From: Streptomyces niveus
Lineage (GTDB): Bacteria; Actinomycetota; Actinomycetes; Streptomycetales; Streptomycetaceae
Assembly (NCBI RefSeq): GCF_001723055.1
Contig: NZ_MDCR01000114.1
Span: 1-64,000, forward strand
Reading direction: 5' to 3'
DNA length: 64,000 nt
The notes under the pieces: model-generated
Told to the model about the DNA's origin: nothing
Databases searched by the model: none
Seen by the model: only the letters and a program-made list of their open reading frames with translations
Translations under genes and position numbers: made by a program
Part shown: in pieces, positions 25,601 to 32,574 of the stretch
Layout: every line of letters starts with the position of its first letter
How positions within the stretch are numbered: position 1 is the stretch's first letter

Positions 25601-26984
25601 GGACGGCGCCGATCGCGAGCAGAACGGCGGTGACGGTGAGAGCGAGCGAGAAACCCTCCGTCGCGGCGTGCGCGGCGTCGCCCCGGGCGGCCAGGGCCTC
25701 GCTGCGGCGCGTGGCCAGGGCGACGAGCACCGCCACTCCCACCGCCCCGCCGATCTGCTGTCCGGAGCTGAGGACGGCCGAGCCGAGTCCGGCGTCCTCC
25801 TCGGTGGTGCCCGTGAGCGCGGCGACGGTCAGGGCCGGCAGGCTCAGTCCGCATCCGAGGCTCGTGAGGAGCATGCCGGGCAGCACCCCGGAGGCGTAAC
25901 CGTCGCTCGGCGCCACCCCGGACAGCAGCAGGAGTCCGGCCGCGCTGGTCAGGAACCCGGTGACGAGGGTCGGGCGCATGCCCAGCCTGATCACCGCCCG
26001 GGAGGACAGCCACATGCCCGCCAGGATGCCGCCGCCGTACGGCAGATAGGCGAGGCCGGCCGCGAGGGGGCGGTAGCCGAGCACGGTCTGCAGGTGCAGC
26101 ATCAGCAGGAAGGCCATCGCGTACATGGCGGCCGAGAACAGCAGGGTCGCGCCGTTGGCGACCGCGCGGAAGCGGAAGGACAGGAACGACAGCGGCACCA
26201 GTGGCTCGGTGGTCCGTGACTCGACCACGAGGAAGGCGACGGCGAGGAACACGGCCAGCACCAACGGCCCGGCGGCGGCGGTGTCCCCCCAGCCCGTCTC
26301 CCCGGTCCGCAGCAGTCCGTAGACCAGGGCCACCAGGGCGCCGGTGCCGAGAACCGCACCGGGTACGTCGAGGCGTACCGCGCGCTCGGCCCGGCTCTCG
26401 GGGACCAGGCGCGGGAGCAGCACCAGGGCGGCGAGGGCCACCGGCAGGTTGATCAGGAAGATCCAGCGCCAGGACGCGAGGCCGGTCAGCGCGCCGGAGA
26501 TCACCAGGCCGGCCGTTCCGCCGAGACCCGCGATGCCGCCCCAGAGGCCGAACGCCTTGGCGCGTTCCTCGGTGCCGGGGAACAGGAGCGCGATCAGTGC
26601 CAGCGCGGCAGGGCTGGCCATGGCCGCTCCCGCGCCCTGGACGAAACGCCCGCCGACGAGTTGCCACGGCTCCTGCGCGAGCCCGCAGACGAGGCTCGCC
26701 GTACCGAACAGCGCCACACCGGTCAGGAAGACACGTCTGCGGCCCAGCAGGTCGGCCATGCGGCCGAACAGCAGCAACAGCCCGCCGAAGGCGAGGAAGT
26801 AGGCGTTGACGACCCAGGCCAGGCCGGCGGTGCTGAAGCCGAGGTCGTCGCGCAGGGTGGGGAGCGCGACGCTCACCACGTTGTCGTCCAGGACGAGCAT
26901 GAACTGTACGAAGCAGAGCACCACCAGGGCCGGTCCCCTGCGCCCGACGGCCTTGGTGGTGGCGGCGGTTGTCGGCGACGTCAT
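25530..26984 (-). CDS. MFS drug transporter of the DHA2 (14-helix) family
   Basis: A 484-residue multidrug-efflux-type transporter from the ATG at 26984. Visible DHA2 features are FVQFMLVLDDNVVSVALPTL in helix 1, FLAFGGLLLLFGRMADLLGRR (motif A), GGRFVQGAGAAMASPAALAL (motif C region) and WRWIFLINLPVALAAL. The rest gives about 14 helices in total. Its last 23 codons overlap the 3' end of the convergent AraC gene. It is divergent from a second AraC-type gene at 27155, the usual arrangement of a transporter and its regulator. The substrate is unknown. Confidence 0.9.
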   Translation of the reverse strand: MTSPTTAATTKAVGRRGPALVVLCFVQFMLVLDDNVVSVALPTLRDDLGFSTAGLAWVVNAYFLAFGGLLLLFGRMADLLGRRRVFLTGVALFGTASLVCGLAQEPWQLVGGRFVQGAGAAMASPAALALIALLFPGTEERAKAFGLWGGIAGLGGTAGLVISGALTGLASWRWIFLINLPVALAALVLLPRLVPESRAERAVRLDVPGAVLGTGALVALVYGLLRTGETGWGDTAAAGPLVLAVFLAVAFLVVESRTTEPLVPLSFLSFRFRAVANGATLLFSAAMYAMAFLLMLHLQTVLGYRPLAAGLAYLPYGGGILAGMWLSSRAVIRLGMRPTLVTGFLTSAAGLLLLSGVAPSDGYASGVLPGMLLTSLGCGLSLPALTVAALTGTTEEDAGLGSAVLSSGQQIGGAVGVAVLVALATRRSEALAARGDAAHAATEGFSLALTVTAVLLAIGAVLIAALLGSGRSGDSCPEAPRPRG

Positions 26985-27140
26985 GCCGGGCGCCCCGTCC
27001 TGGTGGGCGGACGGTACGAACGGTGGCGGCGCCCGGGGCGCGGCTGGCTGATCGGCATGCAACGACGCTATGCACCGGCCGAGTTGGCTGCCAGCCGCTA
27101 CGGGGCCAGGTCGTATCGCGTTGAGGACACGCCAGAGGAC

Positions 27141-27156
27141 ATACCCTGGGGGGTAT
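27141..27156. promoter_or_regulatory. CsoR-like palindrome at the start of the AraC gene
   Basis: ATACCC-TGGG-GGGTAT is a perfect 6-bp inverted repeat whose outer bases and G/C core resemble CsoR-type copper-responsive operators. It overlaps the ATG of the regulator gene, and its G-run also serves as the ribosome-binding site, so the symmetry may be coincidental. Confidence 0.3.
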
Positions 27157-27955
27157 GACCGATGCCGTCGTGGGGGCCGTCCCCGCCGGAGTGGGCGCGA
27201 TCGTCGTCGGGAACCTCCCGCTGGCGTCCGGGCAGTGGTTCGTCCCGCACAGCCACCCGCAGCACCAGCTGGCCTGGGCGCGGCGCGGGGTCCTCGGCGT
27301 CGCGGTCGGTGACGCCTACTGGGTGCTGCCGCGGACACGGGCGCTGTGGCTGCCCGCGGGGGTCGTCCACCGGACCGGCGCGACCCGTGACGCGGTGCTG
27401 TGCAGCCTGTACTTCGAACCGGACCGGTGCGATCTGGACTGGACCGAACCGACGGCGGTCGCGGTCGACGGGCTGCTGGCCCACCTCATCACCCACCTCG
27501 GCCGCGAGAACCTCCCCGACGCCGCTCGGCTGCGGGCCGAGGCGCTCGTACCGGACCTGCTGCACCCGCTGCCCGCCACGCCCATCGATGTGCCGGATCC
27601 GTCGGACGACCGCGTACGGGCCGTGGCCGACGCGCTGTTGGCCGATCCGTCCGACTCCCGTGGCCTCGACGCGCACGCCCGGGCCGTGGGCGTGAGCCGG
27701 CGCACCCTGAGCCGCCTGTTCGTCCACGACACCGGCATGAACTTCGACCGCTGGCGCACCCATGCCCGCCTGCGCGCCGCCCTCCCCCTCCTCGCCGAGG
27801 GCCACCCGGTCTCCCGGGTCGCGCACACGGTGGGCTACGCGACGCCGAGCGCCTTCCTGGCGGCGTTCCGCCGCGTCGTCGGCACGTCCCCGGGGCGCTA
27901 CCTGCACGGCGACGCCTCGTTCGAGGCGCCCGCCACGGGCGCCGCCGACGGATGA
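27155..27955 (+). CDS. AraC-family transcriptional regulator with cupin domain
   Basis: A 266-residue protein. The N-terminal cupin has HSHPQHQLAWARRG and LWLPAGVVHRTG, whose histidines may bind metal or ligand. The C-terminal AraC domain shows LDAHARAVGVSRRTLSRLFV and PVSRVAHTVGYATPSAFLAAFRR. It is divergent from the DHA2 transporter across 170 bp and is its likely regulator. A short palindrome covers the start codon, and a hairpin lies at the stop. Confidence 0.9.
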   Translation: MTDAVVGAVPAGVGAIVVGNLPLASGQWFVPHSHPQHQLAWARRGVLGVAVGDAYWVLPRTRALWLPAGVVHRTGATRDAVLCSLYFEPDRCDLDWTEPTAVAVDGLLAHLITHLGRENLPDAARLRAEALVPDLLHPLPATPIDVPDPSDDRVRAVADALLADPSDSRGLDAHARAVGVSRRTLSRLFVHDTGMNFDRWRTHARLRAALPLLAEGHPVSRVAHTVGYATPSAFLAAFRRVVGTSPGRYLHGDASFEAPATGAADG

Positions 27956-27983
27956 CGGCCGGTGCCCGTCGGACCGGCCGTCA
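27953..27983. terminator. Hairpin terminator between convergent genes
   Basis: A perfect 11-bp stem (27953-27963 with 27973-27983) with a 9-nt loop begins at the AraC TGA stop and lies before the convergent monooxygenase stop. It probably works in both directions. Confidence 0.6.
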
Positions 27984-28041
27984 CCTCACCGAAGGACGAC
28001 GTCGACGCCTCGTTCCGCGCAGATCTCCCTGGTCATGGTTC

Positions 28042-29298
28042 TCACAGCACCGGGTCCGCCGTGTCTCGTGAAACCGACCAGGACTCATGGGTGTTGACCT
28101 GCTCCGCCGTGGCCTGGGCCAGTGTCCGGTAGCCGTCGGCCATCCTCAGCGCCTCGTCGGCCGGCAGGGCTCCGCCGTGGTCCGCGGCCCGGGCGATGAT
28201 CTCCTCGGGGCCCAGTTCCCGGTTGCGCAGGACGACGGCGTTGACGGTGGGGCGCCGCAGTTGCTCGTAGCGGCGCAGGGCCGCCAGCGGATCGGGGTCG
28301 CCGGCCAGGCACCAGGCCAGTACGCGGGTGTCGATGACGGACTGCGATCCGCCGTTCATGCCCATCGGGAACATGGGGTGCGCGGCGTCGCCGAGGAGGG
28401 TGACCCGTCCGGAGGTCCAGGAGGGCAGCGGGTCGCGGTCGAGCATGGGGTACTCGAAGATCGCCGAGGAGTGCTCGACAAGCTTCACCAGGTCGATCCA
28501 GGGCAGGCTCCAGTCCGCCAGGCCTGCGAGGGCCTCCGCCGGTGCGATGCGGCGGTTCGAGCGGTCCAGCGGGGCGGCGGGGCGCTCGTGCCGTACCTCC
28601 AGCACCCAGTTCATCAGGGCTTCGCCGCCCTCGATCGCCGGGTCCTCGATCGGATAGGCGACGAACTTCGCGCCGGGGGTGCCGCCGGCCACCACGATCG
28701 AACGGCCGTCGAGTATGTGCGGATACGGCGCCACTCCGCGCCACATGTGGACGCCGTTCCAGTTGGACGGGCCCTCGTCCGGGTGGAGTTGGGCGCGGAC
28801 GGCGGAGTCGATGCCGTCGGACCCGATGAGCAGGTCGGCGTCCTCGGCCGTCTCCGCGCCGCTCGTCCGGTCCAGGAAGTGGGCCCGGACGCCGTCCGCC
28901 GTCTGCTCGAAGCGCTGGAAGCGCAGGCCGGTACGGACCGCGTCCGGCCCCAGTCGCTCGCGCACCGCGGCCAGCAGCAGCAGGTGCAGCCGGCCGCGGT
29001 GGACGGAGTACTGCGGCCAGTGGTAGCCGGCCGCGAGTCCCAGCGGCTCCTCCCACACCGGTTCGCCCGCCCGGTCGTAGTACCTCAGCCGCTGGGGCGG
29101 CAGCGCGATGGCGGCCAGCTCGTCGGCCAGGCCCAGCTCCGCGAGTTCCCGGACGGCGTGCGGCAGCAGGTTGATTCCCACGCCCACCGCCTCGATGGTC
29201 CGCGCCGCCTCACACACCCTCGGCCGGAACCCGGCGGCGTGCAGACTCAGGGCACAGGTGAGCCCGGCTATGCCCCCGCCCACGATGGTGACGTTCAC
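28042..29298 (-). CDS. PhzS-like class A flavin monooxygenase
   Basis: A 418-residue protein from the GTG at 29298, the first start compatible with the FAD-binding fold. It has the GxGxxG dinucleotide motif (VTIVGGGIAGLTCALSLHAA), the middle DG motif (LIGSDGIDSAVRAQLHP) and the GD motif (VTLLGDAAHPMFPMGMNGG). Stretches such as GVGINLLPHAVRELAELGL, PQYSVHRGRLHLLLLAAVRE and EYPMLDRDPLP closely recall the PhzS family of aromatic hydroxylases. It should hydroxylate an organic substrate with NAD(P)H and O2. It lies 192 bp after the P450 gene in the same direction, so it is probably a late tailoring gene of the cluster, though it may have its own promoter. Confidence 0.85.
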   Translation of the reverse strand: MNVTIVGGGIAGLTCALSLHAAGFRPRVCEAARTIEAVGVGINLLPHAVRELAELGLADELAAIALPPQRLRYYDRAGEPVWEEPLGLAAGYHWPQYSVHRGRLHLLLLAAVRERLGPDAVRTGLRFQRFEQTADGVRAHFLDRTSGAETAEDADLLIGSDGIDSAVRAQLHPDEGPSNWNGVHMWRGVAPYPHILDGRSIVVAGGTPGAKFVAYPIEDPAIEGGEALMNWVLEVRHERPAAPLDRSNRRIAPAEALAGLADWSLPWIDLVKLVEHSSAIFEYPMLDRDPLPSWTSGRVTLLGDAAHPMFPMGMNGGSQSVIDTRVLAWCLAGDPDPLAALRRYEQLRRPTVNAVVLRNRELGPEEIIARAADHGGALPADEALRMADGYRTLAQATAEQVNTHESWSVSRDTADPVL

Positions 29299-29490
29299 GA
29301 ATGCGGCCCTGCCTTTGTCCGGCGCCTCGGTGACCGAGGCTGAGGGGTGGTGAGCATGGCCAGATGGTAGGCGGGGGCTCCCGTCCGGCGGTGTGACCGT
29401 CCTTTTTCGGACACCGCCTTTCCCCCACTTTGGCCGACAACTTCCGGCCACGACAGGCGAGTCGGGCTTGCGGGAGCGCGGGCGGGCATC

Positions 29491-30870
29491 TCAGTCCCGG
29501 AGGACCACCCGCGCCCGTACCCCCGGGCTCGGCCGCAGATTCACCAGCAGCTGGGGGCGGATCTCCTGGCCGGGCAGCAGGTCGACGCGCAGTCGCTGCG
29601 CCATCACGGCGGTCAGCAAGTGGCCCTCCATCATGGCGAGATGGCTGCCGGGGCAGACGTTCCCGCCCGTACCGAACGGCAGATAGGCGCTCTTGGGCAG
29701 GGCCTTCTCACGCGCGCGTGCGAAGCGGTCCGGGTCGAACCTCTCCGGGTCCTCGAACACCTCGGCCCGCCGGTGCAGGCTGTAGGCGTTGATGAAGACC
29801 ATCGTGCCCGCCTTGATCGTGTAGTTGCCCACGGTCGTGTCCCTGACCGCCTGCCGGGGGATCATCGACGCCGGCGGGTAGAGCCGCATGGCCTCCTTGA
29901 AGACCTGCATGCAGTACGGGAGCAGAGTCAGGTCCTCGAAGGTGACCGTGCGGCGGCCGAGGACCGAGTCCACCTCGTCGAGGACGCGTTCGCGCACCGC
30001 GTCGTGGGTGGCGAGCAGGTAGAGCGTCCAGGCCTGCGCGTCGGCCGACGTCTCCTGGGAGGCGCCCCACGCGGTCAGCGCCTCGTCGAGGAGCAGGGCG
30101 TCCGGCATGCCGCTGCCGTCCTCGTACCGGGTGTTCATCAGGTCGGTCAGCAGGTCGACCGTCTCCTCCCGGTCGGGCGAGGCCCGCCGTTCGGTGATGA
30201 ACTCGGCGATCCAGCGCCGGATCAGGGCGATGTTGCGGCGGGCGCGGCGGTTCCTGGGCGTGGGGACCCACAGCGGCAGCCCCACCACGCTGGTGATGGC
30301 GTGCATCTCCCACTCGAACGCCTCGGTGATCGCGCGGGCCAGTGCGCGGTTGTCCCGCGACGAGGCGCTGAAGAGGAGCTGGGTGACGATGTCCATCGTC
30401 AGGGAGTTCATCTCGGCGACCAGGTCGACCTCGGCCGGCTCCGCCCAGCGGGACACGAAGCGCTCCGCCTCGGCGACGATCGTGTCCGCGTGCTTGGGCA
30501 CCTGGCGGGGCGAGAGATGCGGCAGGACGATACGGCGCTGCCGCGCGTGTGTCTCGCCCTCGCTGACCAGCAGCCCCTGCCCCATCAGCGGCTCCAGCGC
30601 CCTGGTCTGCCGCTTGCCCCGGCCGTAGTCGGCGGCCCGCTCGATGAGGACCTCGCGCACGGTCGCGGCCGTGGAGACGACGACGGCCCGGCCGGGGCCG
30701 ATCCGGAAGCCGGCCACTCCGTCGGGGGCGTCGGCCGACAGCCCGGCGAGCGCCGTGATGGTGTCCCGCTGGAGTTCCCGCGCGTGGCCGAGGAGAAGCG
30801 AGGCGCCGGGGGCCAGCGGCGGCGGCTGGGCGGCGGTCGTGCTCGCCGCGGAGGCGGTACTGGCGGTCAT
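29491..30870 (-). CDS. Cytochrome P450 with atypical heme and I-helix motifs
   Basis: A 459-residue P450 overlapping the upstream desaturase gene (ATGA). The heme loop is FGTGGNVCPG (residues 399-408): Cys406 is the iron ligand, but the usual Arg at position 404 is Asn. The I-helix segment is GASQETS (269-275), with Ser in place of the second conserved Gly while the acid and Thr (Glu273, Thr274) remain. The ExxR motif is Glu326-Arg329 (KEAMRLYPP). The order YPP, PRQAVRDT and NAYSLHRRAEVFEDPERF resembles fatty-acid or terpene hydroxylating CYPs of the bacterial self-standing type. As part of the operon it presumably oxidises the alkyl chain of the product. No ferredoxin gene is adjacent. Confidence 0.88.
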   Translation of the reverse strand: MTASTASAASTTAAQPPPLAPGASLLLGHARELQRDTITALAGLSADAPDGVAGFRIGPGRAVVVSTAATVREVLIERAADYGRGKRQTRALEPLMGQGLLVSEGETHARQRRIVLPHLSPRQVPKHADTIVAEAERFVSRWAEPAEVDLVAEMNSLTMDIVTQLLFSASSRDNRALARAITEAFEWEMHAITSVVGLPLWVPTPRNRRARRNIALIRRWIAEFITERRASPDREETVDLLTDLMNTRYEDGSGMPDALLLDEALTAWGASQETSADAQAWTLYLLATHDAVRERVLDEVDSVLGRRTVTFEDLTLLPYCMQVFKEAMRLYPPASMIPRQAVRDTTVGNYTIKAGTMVFINAYSLHRRAEVFEDPERFDPDRFARAREKALPKSAYLPFGTGGNVCPGSHLAMMEGHLLTAVMAQRLRVDLLPGQEIRPQLLVNLRPSPGVRARVVLRD

Positions 30871-32036
30871 CGGACGGCCCTTTCATCGCTCGGGACACCC
30901 CGCGCGGGCTTCGCGGCCCTGGCGGGGAGGAGGGTGCCTGCCTTCTGGTGTGCGCGGGACTCGCGCACCAGCCGGCCCAGGGACGCGAACAGGCCGGGGC
31001 TCTCGGTGAGCCGGTAGGCCGAGTCCGGGGGCAGCGCGCTCACCAGACGGTCGTGCGCCAACTGGTAGTTGTGGTACGGCAGTCCGGGCATCAGATGGTG
31101 CAGCGCGTGCAGCCGCAGCCCGACCGGGGCCCACAGCTCGGCGAGCGGACGGTTGCGCGGGTGGTTGACGGTGTCCATCATCTGCTCGACCACGGACATC
31201 TCCTCCTCGTTGCCCACGTAGCGGTGGGCGGCGAGCAGCCGGGCGGAGTTGAGTACGGCCACGGCGGCGAAGAGCGCGCACCACTGCCAGACGCGGCCGA
31301 GCGAGACGGTCCCGGTGGCGACCAGCGCGGCGACGGCCCCCATCCAGAGCAGGCAAGCGGCTTCCTGGAGGCGCCAGTTGAGCTTCTCCTCGGGCTTGGG
31401 GAGCCGGCCCTCGTACTCCAGGTCGATCTTCAGCGAGGAGAGGTTCCGGTAGAGGTAGGTGCGCACGCGGGGGACGAACCAGGAGACCGGGGTGACGACC
31501 CCGAACCGGTACGGGCCGAAGAGCGGCAGCATCAGCGGCAGGACGAGCAGCTGGACGCTGCTCCAGAGGGACATCCGGGCGAGCGGCAGATACTCCGCGT
31601 CCTCCCCGGTGCCGTAGAAGCGCCGGTTGTGGTGCTCGCCGTGACAGTCGTACATGAACACCGGCACCAGCATCGGGATGCCGAAGATGATGTTCCAGCC
31701 GTTGCGGAAGCGGTTGAAGGAGCGCTTCGCGCGGAAGTGGGCGATCTCGTGGATGAAGGCGAAGCAGCGGAAGACGGCGAGGACCGAGACCACGAACGCG
31801 GCGGCGCCTCCGACGGTGAGGCCGCCGAGGGGGCCCACCGCCCAGAACGAGGCGACGGCGACCACGTACGAGCACAGGAAGTCCGCCCAGTAGACCGCGA
31901 GGCGGGGTTTGAACAGGCCGTTCAGGCTCTGGTGGGCCTCGCGTACCGAGAAGTCCCGCATGGCCCGCTGGACCTCGGGTTCCCAGACGATCGCGGGCGC
32001 GGCCGGCCCGGGCCCCTGTCGTTGGCGCTCAGCCAT
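30867..32036 (-). CDS. Membrane fatty-acid desaturase
   Basis: A 389-residue di-iron membrane desaturase or hydroxylase. It has three histidine clusters: HEIAHF (96-101), HGEHHNRRFYG (132-142) and LHALHHLMPG (309-318). Hydrophobic spans near residues 50-95, 115-130, 160-185 and 225-265 fit the usual fold with the clusters facing the cytoplasm. Such enzymes act on acyl chains linked to lipid, CoA or ACP. Its operon position between the SRPBCC protein and the P450 suggests that it introduces a double bond or hydroxyl into the lipid chain. The start overlaps the SRPBCC stop by 8 bp and the stop overlaps the P450 start. Confidence 0.9.
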   Translation of the reverse strand: MAERQRQGPGPAAPAIVWEPEVQRAMRDFSVREAHQSLNGLFKPRLAVYWADFLCSYVVAVASFWAVGPLGGLTVGGAAAFVVSVLAVFRCFAFIHEIAHFRAKRSFNRFRNGWNIIFGIPMLVPVFMYDCHGEHHNRRFYGTGEDAEYLPLARMSLWSSVQLLVLPLMLPLFGPYRFGVVTPVSWFVPRVRTYLYRNLSSLKIDLEYEGRLPKPEEKLNWRLQEAACLLWMGAVAALVATGTVSLGRVWQWCALFAAVAVLNSARLLAAHRYVGNEEEMSVVEQMMDTVNHPRNRPLAELWAPVGLRLHALHHLMPGLPYHNYQLAHDRLVSALPPDSAYRLTESPGLFASLGRLVRESRAHQKAGTLLPARAAKPARGVPSDERAVR

Positions 32037-32574
32037 GCCGCCGGCCTCCCTCGGTGCTCGAAGAGACGCCCTGCTGGGCGTAGTTGCGGACGAGCCTGCG
32101 GTGCCGGTGGGTGAACAGCGCGCCCATCATGCGGTGGAAGGGGACACGCATGGGCCGCATGTGCGGCCGTACGACATAGGAGAGCCGGTCGGTGATGCGC
32201 GTACCGCCCGGCGCGGCCTCGACGGTCCGCTCGTGTTCCCAGACCTTGGTGCAGGAGGTGGTCGACCGTTCCAGGAATCGGCGGCCCTCCTCCCGTTCGG
32301 CGATGGTGATCTCGTCGAAGTCGATCGGCAGGACGCCGCCGAGGAAGATCCACGACTTGCCGAGCGACGACCCGAGCGGCACGTCGCGGATGGACGGGTC
32401 GCGGCGCAGCTCCCTCGGCAGGGTCATGCGCATGTACGGCAGCAGTTCGGCGTTGACGCCGCCCATGCTCGTCACATCGGTCCACAGGGCCTGGGGGTCG
32501 ACTCCGGGGAGGACGGAGGTGCGTACGACCCGGTCCCACTTCTTCTCGTCGGCGGGCGGTCCGGCGGTGGCCAT
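32029..32574 (-). CDS. SRPBCC (START-like) ligand-binding protein
   Basis: A 181-residue protein coupled to the upstream fusion gene by TGATG. Secondary structure fits the helix-grip fold: WDRVVRTSVLPGVDPQALWT, a long beta region (GKSWIFLGGVLPIDFDEITI, EHERTVEAAPGGTRITDRLS) and a C-terminal helix with FHRMMGALFTHRHRRL. SRPBCC proteins bind hydrophobic ligands and in clusters act as cyclases, aromatases or carriers. Here it may hold the lipid aldehyde, amine or polyketide intermediate between enzymes. That role is inference from context. Confidence 0.7.
   Translation of the reverse strand: MATAGPPADEKKWDRVVRTSVLPGVDPQALWTDVTSMGGVNAELLPYMRMTLPRELRRDPSIRDVPLGSSLGKSWIFLGGVLPIDFDEITIAEREEGRRFLERSTTSCTKVWEHERTVEAAPGGTRITDRLSYVVRPHMRPMRVPFHRMMGALFTHRHRRLVRNYAQQGVSSSTEGGRRHG

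Noticed and set aside
28042-29451. An upstream extension of the flavin monooxygenase by 51 residues
   Set aside because: The added N terminus is low-quality sequence before the FAD-binding strand; the GTG at 29298 fits the family start.
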